Shown here: positions 31,600-39,271 of the stretch, piece by piece | How positions within the stretch are numbered: position 1 is the first letter of the stretch | Layout of the letters: the number at the start of each line of letters is the position of its first letter | Source: a virus | DNA length: 64,000 nt | Strand: one strand, 5' to 3' | Virus record (IMG/VR): IMGVR_UViG_3300032309_000911 | Coordinates: 22,519 to 86,518 of that record | The notes under the pieces: generated by a model | What the model was told of the DNA's origin: nothing | Databases searched by the model: none | The model's input: the letters and a program-made list of their open reading frames with translations, nothing else | Made by a program: the position numbers and the translations under genes

Positions 31600-33623
31600 T
31601 GATTTAATATCCTGTTTGCGTTTTTAGTTTGTTCTTCAGAGTTTACTTTATAATCATTTAAAGCGTGTGTGTCATTATAGTTATAAACAATGTCTTGTAC
31701 TACTTTAATACTTTCAGGTTGACATTTTTCTATTAGAGAATAGAAAATAGAACCATCGCCTCCTGCTTTATACCATTTTCCATTTTCATCTTTAAACATA
31801 CTTTCATCAATATTTTCTAAAAGATATGCTTTAAATGTTCTTAAATGAGTATAAGGCATGTTCCAATTAAATTTGTATTGTCTATATTTCTTTTCTTTTT
31901 TAATTTGTTCTGGATAAGGTTGAGACACTAAAGGTATATTATCTACCATTGACCAACATGAACCATAACTAAACTCAGTTGTACCATCATAAATATTATT
32001 ATAAAAATGAAATATTTGATTATCGTTTACTAAAGAATCATCACCATCTAAAAACATTACAATATCATCACGTTCACAAAATTTGTTTATTGATTCTATT
32101 TGATTTCTTACAGCGCCTTTATTTTCTTTATTTCTTATTACTTTAATCTTATCACTTTCATATTTTTTAGCCAACTCATAAGTATTATCTGTAGAACAAT
32201 CATCAATAACAACCATTAAATAATTATCATAATCTTGTGTAATAACCGATTCAATACATCTTTCAATATATTTAGAAGCATTATAAGTAGGTGAAATTAT
32301 AACAATCTTTTGTTCTTTATTTCTAGGTAAATAATTTTCTTCATAATTATTAAATCTTCTACCAAATACTTTTTTAACCCTAGAATTAATATGACTTACT
32401 TCTTTATATTCTTCTTTTGAAAGATATGCGCCTAATTTTTTATAGATGTGTTGTTTCCATTGTAATGCAATTGAATCCCAACCAACAATACCTTTTATGA
32501 TATTACAAGAATACATTTTTTGTTGATGTAAGTATCTATTAGCATTGGCCTGTAAAACCATATTTACAAATTTATTTTCTTGTTCTTTTTTATCAATAAA
32601 CTTAAAAAGACTATTTGGTTCTATTGCATAATCCATTAAATAGCATGCCTGTTCAACTGCTGTTTCTTCTAAAGCTCCAAAACGAGTTGTAATTAAAGGA
32701 GTGTTATATGCTAAAGATTCTAAAGTTGAAATACCAAATGTTTCAGGAAAGGCACCAGGAAATAACATAAAGCTGGCTTTTGCCATTAATTCTGCTATTT
32801 CTGATTGTTTAATTATTCCTGTAAATTCGATATCTAACTTTTTATATTTTTCATCAGCAACTAATTGTCTCCATTTTTTTTCTTGTTCATCTGGTTCAGC
32901 ATTTTCTCTAAATCTATAATATCCACCAATTACTTTTAATTTGGCTTCAGGTATTTGTTGTTTGATTCTTTCCCACATATTTTCAACTAGAGGCAACATA
33001 CCTTTTGTAACAGAGGCATTATAAACATATAAATGAGGATCTTTTTGTCTTATGTCTATTTCATCTTTGTAAAGTACGATACCATTACGTGTCATAAACA
33101 TATGAGATTTAAGTACTTCAAAATTTCTTCTTTTACCATGATCACACGTAGTTACATAAGAAGTATGAAAATCTGAAAGGGTAAATATTTCATCCATATC
33201 TTTATGAACAATCATATCTTCTAATAAATGATCGCCTTTAGCAAAAGTATCGTGCATCCACATTGCTTTAAATTTAGCATTTTGTTTTATTTTAGAATAT
33301 CTTTGAGGTTTAAAATTTTCAAATTGATTATATAAGTGTGGTGGTAAAAACGGTATTACTGTTCTCGAAGATATAACTACATCAAAACTAAAATCATTTT
33401 TATAATCTAATATAGTGTGATCTATATATTGAACATTATCAAATATTCCTTCTTTTGATTCTTTATCTATACAATTATTAAATACGGTTACTTTAAAATT
33501 TTTTTTAGCTAATTCTTTTGCAAGTAAAATTACGGCTGATTCTGATCCTCCTAAACCTCTTTTGTTTAAGGTATCGCCGTCATAAGTCAATCCAATAATG
33601 TCAATAATAGCTATAGAAATCAT
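31596..33623 (-). CDS. Two-domain glycosyltransferase (GT4-like + GT2)
   Basis: 675 residues. About 1-400 is a GT-B glycosyltransferase: RGLGGSESAVILLAKELAKK near the start, KLKVIGGYYRFREN and FPETFGISTLESLAYNTPLI as the donor-binding region. About 437-675 is a GT2 domain: IVIISPTYNASKYIERCIES, VVIDDCSTDN and MFLDGDDS (DxD). Two transferases in one chain can add successive sugars. It is the first gene of a reverse-strand pair and starts beside a two-sided late promoter, inside a fibre gene cluster. Confidence 0.83.
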   Translation of the reverse strand: MISIAIIDIIGLTYDGDTLNKRGLGGSESAVILLAKELAKKNFKVTVFNNCIDKESKEGIFDNVQYIDHTILDYKNDFSFDVVISSRTVIPFLPPHLYNQFENFKPQRYSKIKQNAKFKAMWMHDTFAKGDHLLEDMIVHKDMDEIFTLSDFHTSYVTTCDHGKRRNFEVLKSHMFMTRNGIVLYKDEIDIRQKDPHLYVYNASVTKGMLPLVENMWERIKQQIPEAKLKVIGGYYRFRENAEPDEQEKKWRQLVADEKYKKLDIEFTGIIKQSEIAELMAKASFMLFPGAFPETFGISTLESLAYNTPLITTRFGALEETAVEQACYLMDYAIEPNSLFKFIDKKEQENKFVNMVLQANANRYLHQQKMYSCNIIKGIVGWDSIALQWKQHIYKKLGAYLSKEEYKEVSHINSRVKKVFGRRFNNYEENYLPRNKEQKIVIISPTYNASKYIERCIESVITQDYDNYLMVVIDDCSTDNTYELAKKYESDKIKVIRNKENKGAVRNQIESINKFCERDDIVMFLDGDDSLVNDNQIFHFYNNIYDGTTEFSYGSCWSMVDNIPLVSQPYPEQIKKEKKYRQYKFNWNMPYTHLRTFKAYLLENIDESMFKDENGKWYKAGGDGSIFYSLIEKCQPESIKVVQDIVYNYNDTHALNDYKVNSEEQTKNANRILNQ

Positions 33624-33640
33624 TTAAATAAAGTTAAAAT

Positions 33641-33652
33641 TATTTATAAATA
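33641..33652. promoter_or_regulatory. Two-sided late promoter between glycosyltransferase and fibre genes
   Basis: TATTTATAAATA holds TATAAATA on the forward strand (33645-33652) and its reverse complement TATTTATA (33641-33648), so one 12-bp element can face both divergent genes. A reverse TTGACA (33682-33677) with a weak TACTGT 17 bp away may add host-type initiation. Confidence 0.6.
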
Positions 33653-33694
33653 TACAGTAACATAATTTAATTAAAATGTCAATAAAATAAAAGT

Positions 33695-36600
33695 ATGCCA
33701 GTAATAAAAGGTCCTACACAACAAGTAAGAGTAACATTACCATCTAAAGGTGGGCCAGGTTATACAGGTTCACAAGGCCCAATAGGTTATACAGGTTCTG
33801 CCGGAACAGGTGGTGGTGGAGGAGGATACACAGGCAGTCAAGGTTACACAGGTTCTCAAGGCTACACAGGATCTTTAGGTTATACAGGATCTATAGGTTA
33901 TACAGGTTCTGCTGGTTCAACAGGATTTACCGGTTCAAAAGGAGATACAGGATCATTAGGTTATACAGGATCAGCAGGTGTTGGTTATACAGGTTCTGCT
34001 GGCGTAGGATTCACAGGTTCAAAAGGAGATTCAGGCTCTACAGGATACACAGGATCGGTGGGTGTTGGTTATACAGGTTCTGCTGGTGTAGGATTTACAG
34101 GTTCAGCTGGTGTAGGATTTACAGGTTCAGCTGGCTCAGCTGGTGCTACAGGTTACACAGGTTCAGCTGGTTCAACAGGAGCTACAGGTTATACTGGTTC
34201 AGCCGGCGTTACAGGATTTACCGGTTCTGTTGGTTCAGCAGGCGCTACAGGATTTACAGGATCTGCTGGAGCTGGATTTACCGGATCAGCTGGCTCTACA
34301 GGATTTACCGGTTCAAAAGGTGATATAGGATATACAGGTTCAACAGGAGCTGGTTATACAGGTTCGGCTGGCTCTACAGGATTTACCGGTTCAAAAGGTG
34401 ATACAGGATTTACAGGTTCAACAGGAGCTGGTTATACAGGTTCGGCTGGCGCTACAGGATTTACCGGTTCAAAAGGTGATACAGGATTTACCGGTTCAAC
34501 AGGAGCTGGTTATACAGGTTCAGCAGGTACTAATGGATATACAGGATCAAAAGGAGATTTAGGATTTACAGGATCTGCCGGTGCTGGATTTACCGGTTCA
34601 GCTGGCGCTACAGGATTTACAGGTTCTGCTGGTTCAGATGGTGCTACAGGATTTACAGGTTCAGCAGGAGCTGGTTATACAGGTTCGGCTGGCGCTACAG
34701 GATTTACAGGTTCTGCTGGCTCAGCTGGTGCTACAGGTTACACAGGTTCAAAAGGTGCTGACGGTATAATTGGTGTTGATGGTTATACTGGTAGTCAAGG
34801 TTATACAGGTTCAGCTGGCTCAGCAGGAGCAACAGGTTTTACAGGATCAAAAGGTGATCAAGGCACACAAGGTTTTACAGGATCAGCAGGTGTTGGTTAT
34901 ACAGGTTCAGCAGGTATTAATGGATATACAGGATCAAAAGGAGATTTAGGATTTACAGGATCTGCCGGTGCTGATGGAGATATTTACCATACAACATCAA
35001 CTACAAATTTAAATCTTTCTACTTACGCTCTTACTGATACTATTACATTAACAACAGTAGATTTAGGATTAGACTATTCACCACAACAAACAATTATAAT
35101 TGCTTCAACAGCAACTCCTACAAATCATATACATGCTAAAGTTTTAACTTACAATGTAGGTACAGGTGTTTTAACTGCTGAAGTTACTAATATAGATAAC
35201 GCCGCTAACAGTTCTTTAAGTTCTTGGGAAATTAATTTAGATGGTGCTGTAGGTATTAGAGGTTATACGGGATCAAAAGGCGATGTAGGATATGTTGGTT
35301 CAAAAGGTGATATAGGATATACAGGCTCTAAAGGTGATATAGGATATACCGGTTCAAAAGGAGATTTAGGTTATACAGGATCTTTAGGTTATACCGGATC
35401 AGAAGGAAATTTAGACGTAACTACAGCTGCTACTCCTCCTTCAAGTGCTCAATATGGAGATGTTTGGATTGATGAATCAACAGGCGTACAATATTTTTAT
35501 TATACAGATGGAGATACTGATCAATGGGTAGAATTTTCAAACGTAGGATTAAAAGGTTATACTGGTTCACAAGGTAATATAGGATATACAGGTTCTGCTG
35601 GAACTATAGGTTACACAGGTTCAGCTGGAATAGGATATACAGGATCGCAAGGTAATATAGGATATACAGGTTCTGCTGGAACTATAGGTTATACAGGTTC
35701 AGCCGGAATAGGATATACAGGTTCTGCTGGAACTATAGGTTATACAGGTTCTGTTGGTTCACAAGGTTCTTTAGGATATACAGGTTCAATAGGTGCTCAG
35801 GGTAATATTGGTTATACAGGCTCTGTAGGTTCTACAGGTTTTACAGGATCGGCAGGAGCTACAGGTTTTACAGGCTCACTAGGAAATATTGGATTTACAG
35901 GTTCTGCTGGTTCAGCAGGCTCAACAGGTGCTACAGGTTTTACAGGTTCTTTAGGAAATATTGGATATACAGGCTCTGCAGGAGCTGGTTACACAGGCTC
36001 ACAAGGTGTTATAGGATATACAGGTTCAGCTGGTGCAGGTGGCAGTGGACCATTTGCCGTTTGTAATACATCAAACATTGTATCTACCGGCGCTGGCTTA
36101 TGTACAGGAACTGGCGGTACTGGTACACATAACTTTTTTGCTGGCGAGTGTGCTGGTGCATGTAATACAACAGGTGAACGTAATATTTTTATAGGTAAAT
36201 ATGCTGGCCGTTGTAATAGAGGTGGATACTTAAATACATTTTTAGGAAATGATGCAGGACGTTCTAATACTACAGGATCTCAAAATACATTTATAGGTTA
36301 TGGTGCTGGTTGTTGCAATACTACCGGTAGTAATAATTTTTATGTTGGTACATTAGTCGGTCAATATGCTACTACATCAAGTCATAATATTTTTATAGGA
36401 GATCAAGCTGGTAAAGAATTAAGAACTGGCTCTTATAATTTTGTTTTCGGAAGATTTGCTGGGAAAAATTTAAACACTGCATGTGATAATATTTTTGTAG
36501 GTCGCCGTGCAGGTGAATGTTCTACAGGTTCCGGTAATATATTTTTAGGTTCTCAGGCTGGATGTAGATCTGGAACGACCAGTGGAAACTTTTTTGCAGG

Positions 36601-37477
36601 AACTAGTGCAGGTTGGTATAATACTACAGGTTCTAATAATTTAATTCTTGGACAAGCTGCAGGTTGTGTTAACACCGTAGGTAGTTATAATACTTTTTTA
36701 GGTATGTTTTCTGGATATTGTCCAAGCTTGTCCACTGGTAACACTTCAGGTTCTAATAATATTTTTATAGGTTGTGAATCCATTGGAGATGGAGCTAGTT
36801 GTTCAAATCAAATTGTTTTAAGAGCAGGATCTAATACACTTAAAGTTAGTTCTACTGGAGTATTTACATTAAATGGCACGACAGTTGGTTCAGGTTCAGC
36901 CGGTTATGCAGGTTCAAGAGGTTATACTGGTTCACAAGGTGATATCGGTGCATCAGGTTATACAGGGTCTAAAGGTGATCCAGGTGGTTATACAGGTTCT
37001 CAAGGTACTACAGGTTATACAGGTTCTAAAGGAGATGCAGGTGGTTATACAGGTTCTCAAGGTACTACAGGTTATACTGGAAGTGCGGGAACTGGAGCTT
37101 CTGCTAGGTCAACATCTTCTGTTACATCTTCATCATTAACAGATGGAAATTCTGAAAATTTAACAATTACAGGTTTTAAAGGTTATGCTTTATTAAAAAT
37201 ACAAACATCTGCTGCCGCATGGGTAAGAATTTATACAGATACAACATCACGTAGTAACGATAGTTCAAGATCAGAATTAACAGATCCATCTCCTGGTTCA
37301 GGAGTTATTGCTGAAGTAATAACAACAGGCAATCAAACTATTTTAATATCGCCTGCAGTTTTAGGATTTAATAATGAAAATCCTATAGTTACAAATATTC
37401 CTATAACTGTAAAAAATAAAAGTGGAGGCACTACTGCAATTACAATTACATTGACAATAATACAATTAGAAATTTAA
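33695..37477 (+). CDS. Very large collagen-like fibre with Cys-rich repeat module
   Basis: 1260 residues. After a 20-residue head, about 22-430 is collagen-like G-X-Y sequence of GYTGSA/GFTGSK units. About 430-520 is a beta domain (DIYHTTSTTNLNLSTY), then more repeats, a small WVEF domain, more repeats, and from about 785 a module of 17-residue units like NTFIGYGAGCCNTTG. A second collagen stretch and a terminal beta domain of about 120 residues follow. It lacks the S74 domain found in its two relatives. Probably a trimeric receptor-binding fibre, expressed late. Confidence 0.78.
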   Translation: MPVIKGPTQQVRVTLPSKGGPGYTGSQGPIGYTGSAGTGGGGGGYTGSQGYTGSQGYTGSLGYTGSIGYTGSAGSTGFTGSKGDTGSLGYTGSAGVGYTGSAGVGFTGSKGDSGSTGYTGSVGVGYTGSAGVGFTGSAGVGFTGSAGSAGATGYTGSAGSTGATGYTGSAGVTGFTGSVGSAGATGFTGSAGAGFTGSAGSTGFTGSKGDIGYTGSTGAGYTGSAGSTGFTGSKGDTGFTGSTGAGYTGSAGATGFTGSKGDTGFTGSTGAGYTGSAGTNGYTGSKGDLGFTGSAGAGFTGSAGATGFTGSAGSDGATGFTGSAGAGYTGSAGATGFTGSAGSAGATGYTGSKGADGIIGVDGYTGSQGYTGSAGSAGATGFTGSKGDQGTQGFTGSAGVGYTGSAGINGYTGSKGDLGFTGSAGADGDIYHTTSTTNLNLSTYALTDTITLTTVDLGLDYSPQQTIIIASTATPTNHIHAKVLTYNVGTGVLTAEVTNIDNAANSSLSSWEINLDGAVGIRGYTGSKGDVGYVGSKGDIGYTGSKGDIGYTGSKGDLGYTGSLGYTGSEGNLDVTTAATPPSSAQYGDVWIDESTGVQYFYYTDGDTDQWVEFSNVGLKGYTGSQGNIGYTGSAGTIGYTGSAGIGYTGSQGNIGYTGSAGTIGYTGSAGIGYTGSAGTIGYTGSVGSQGSLGYTGSIGAQGNIGYTGSVGSTGFTGSAGATGFTGSLGNIGFTGSAGSAGSTGATGFTGSLGNIGYTGSAGAGYTGSQGVIGYTGSAGAGGSGPFAVCNTSNIVSTGAGLCTGTGGTGTHNFFAGECAGACNTTGERNIFIGKYAGRCNRGGYLNTFLGNDAGRSNTTGSQNTFIGYGAGCCNTTGSNNFYVGTLVGQYATTSSHNIFIGDQAGKELRTGSYNFVFGRFAGKNLNTACDNIFVGRRAGECSTGSGNIFLGSQAGCRSGTTSGNFFAGTSAGWYNTTGSNNLILGQAAGCVNTVGSYNTFLGMFSGYCPSLSTGNTSGSNNIFIGCESIGDGASCSNQIVLRAGSNTLKVSSTGVFTLNGTTVGSGSAGYAGSRGYTGSQGDIGASGYTGSKGDPGGYTGSQGTTGYTGSKGDAGGYTGSQGTTGYTGSAGTGASARSTSSVTSSSLTDGNSENLTITGFKGYALLKIQTSAAAWVRIYTDTTSRSNDSSRSELTDPSPGSGVIAEVITTGNQTILISPAVLGFNNENPIVTNIPITVKNKSGGTTAITITLTIIQLEI
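33758..34980 (+). repeat. Long collagen-like repeat tract
   Basis: About 1.2 kb coding G-X-Y triplets in GYTGSxGxx units, with locally duplicated blocks (for example aggatttaccggttcaaaaggtg recurring near 34310, 34378 and 34456), suggesting recent slippage or recombination. Confidence 0.85.
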
Positions 37478-37478
37478 A

Positions 37479-39137
37479 ATGTCTGATAAAAAAGAATACA
37501 TTGTTACTGTACGTAATAGGTCAGATATAGATTCTTTTTATGATGATATGGATAGTAATTTTGGCACAGAATTTATTCCTGATAGAAAAGTAGAAATTGC
37601 ACACGTAAGAGAAATTAGCAGAAATACACATTATTATTTAACTGATGAAGAAGCTAGTTTATTGCGAAGTGAACCTAGAGTTTTATCTGTACAATTATTA
37701 CCTAAAGAATTGGGTATTGAACCTATACCTCTTTGGTCTCAAACAGGAAATTTTGAAAAAAGTAATTCAATAGACACAAATGATAAAAATTGGGGACTGT
37801 ATAGTGTAACGGCAGGAGAAAAATTAAATAATTGGGGAACAAACGGTTCTTTCACACAAACAAATCAAACAATTTATACAACATCTTCAGGAAAAAATGT
37901 TGATGTTATAATAGTCGATTCGCATATAAATGGAAATCATCCTGAGTTTGCTGTAAATGCGGATGGAACAGGAGGAAGTAGATTTAATGCTTATAATTGG
38001 TTTCAACACAGTGCAGCTTTAGGATTTACAACAACTCAACCATATTCTTATAGTAACGTTGCAGGTAATCATGGCACTCACGTTGCCGGTACAGCTGTAG
38101 GAAATACTCAAGGATGGGCAAGAGATGCAAACATTTATAATATTGAATTTAATTATACAAGTGCTGGACGTCCTAATGGACAATGGGATTTATTTTTGTA
38201 TGATTATTTAAGAGAATTTCATAGAACTAAATCTATTAATAATGTTACAGGAAGAAAAAATCCAACAATTGTAACAAATAGTTGGGGATATGCTTATGTA
38301 GATATTGGTTTACCTATTACAGATGAAGTAACTTATAGAGGTACAACGACATCATTAGCAGGATTGACATCAAATGAAAGAAAAGTAATTTTAGAAAATA
38401 ATGGTGTTCCTTCTCCGTTCGGTTCTTTAAAACAAACTCCAGCTAGAGTTGCAGCTCTTGATGCTGATGTTATAGATGCTATAGAAGATGGATTAATATT
38501 TGTAGGAGCTTCAGGAAATTCTTATTGGAATTGTGCAACTCCTGGTCATGTAGATTATGATAATAACGTATATGTGAGTGCAACAGGTTATAACACCATT
38601 TTTCATTCAAGAGGCATGTCTCCAGGATGTGCTGGTAATGCAATTTGTGTAGGAAGTGTAGGAACTTTTGTAGCAGAAAATAAGTCAGATTTTAGTAATT
38701 ATGGAAGTCGTGTAGATGTCTATGCTCCTGGTAGATTTATAACTTCCTCGGTATATAACTCAACAGCATCTTCCGAATTTGGAATTACATTAGTTGATGA
38801 CCCTAGAGATTCAAATTATAAAATAGGTTCAATTTCTGGTACAAGTATGGCCACTCCACAAGTTACAGGTATTTTAGCTTGTCTTTTGGAAACTTTTCCT
38901 TCTTTAACACAAGACGAATGTGTAACATATTTGCAAAATAATTCTACTTTAAATAGAATAACATCTACAGGCGGAAATGCAGGTGATTATTTGTCATTAG
39001 GTGATTCTTCAAATAATAGATATTTGTTTTATAAAAAAGAAAGAGGATTAACAGGATATGTAGCAATAAACACTGTTAAAAATAGATCAAGTACAGGAAA
39101 TGTGTATCCTAGAACAAAAATTAGAAGATACGGTTAA
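37479..39137 (+). CDS. Subtilisin-like serine protease (peptidase S8) in the fibre cluster
   Basis: 552 residues. The catalytic triad is intact: D147 in VIIVDSHINGNHPE, H198 in NHGTHVAGT, S456 in SGTSMATPQ; N347 in GASGNS is the oxyanion residue. Residues 5-75 resemble an I9-type propeptide (YIVTVRNRSDIDSFYDDM to VLSVQLLP). No signal peptide, so it would act in the host cytoplasm or in the virion. It starts one base after the large fibre gene. Possible roles are fibre maturation or digestion of host surface proteins, both inferred. Confidence 0.9.
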   Translation: MSDKKEYIVTVRNRSDIDSFYDDMDSNFGTEFIPDRKVEIAHVREISRNTHYYLTDEEASLLRSEPRVLSVQLLPKELGIEPIPLWSQTGNFEKSNSIDTNDKNWGLYSVTAGEKLNNWGTNGSFTQTNQTIYTTSSGKNVDVIIVDSHINGNHPEFAVNADGTGGSRFNAYNWFQHSAALGFTTTQPYSYSNVAGNHGTHVAGTAVGNTQGWARDANIYNIEFNYTSAGRPNGQWDLFLYDYLREFHRTKSINNVTGRKNPTIVTNSWGYAYVDIGLPITDEVTYRGTTTSLAGLTSNERKVILENNGVPSPFGSLKQTPARVAALDADVIDAIEDGLIFVGASGNSYWNCATPGHVDYDNNVYVSATGYNTIFHSRGMSPGCAGNAICVGSVGTFVAENKSDFSNYGSRVDVYAPGRFITSSVYNSTASSEFGITLVDDPRDSNYKIGSISGTSMATPQVTGILACLLETFPSLTQDECVTYLQNNSTLNRITSTGGNAGDYLSLGDSSNNRYLFYKKERGLTGYVAINTVKNRSSTGNVYPRTKIRRYG

Positions 39138-39150
39138 AAAAAATGAAAAT

Positions 39151-39158
39151 TATAAATA
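39151..39158 (+). promoter_or_regulatory. T4-type late promoter TATAAATA (distal)
   Basis: Exact box just after the protease gene. Bases 39138-39271 are otherwise non-coding, AT-rich and hold A/T inverted repeats (39176-39202) that may act as a weak terminator. Confidence 0.55.
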
Positions 39159-39223
39159 AATGTATTAAATTAAATTTTTTTAAAAAATATTTTTTAAAAA
39201 ATCGTTTTTGACAATTTTTTTTG

Positions 39224-39231
39224 TATAAATA
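39224..39231 (+). promoter_or_regulatory. T4-type late promoter TATAAATA (proximal)
   Basis: Exact box 40 nt before the fibre ATG at 39272. A TTGACA lies at 39208-39213, but no good -10 box follows at 17 bp. Confidence 0.7.
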
Positions 39232-39271
39232 ATTATAAATTAACTTAACTAAAAAGGTTAAATAGACAAAT

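Noticed and set aside
33758-34980. CRISPR array
   Set aside because: Units are continuous in-frame collagen codons with no unique spacers of constant length.
39208-39236. TTGACA-based early promoter before the S74 fibre
   Set aside because: The hexamer at 17 bp is AATTAT, a poor -10 box. The exact late box at 39224-39231 is the better explanation.
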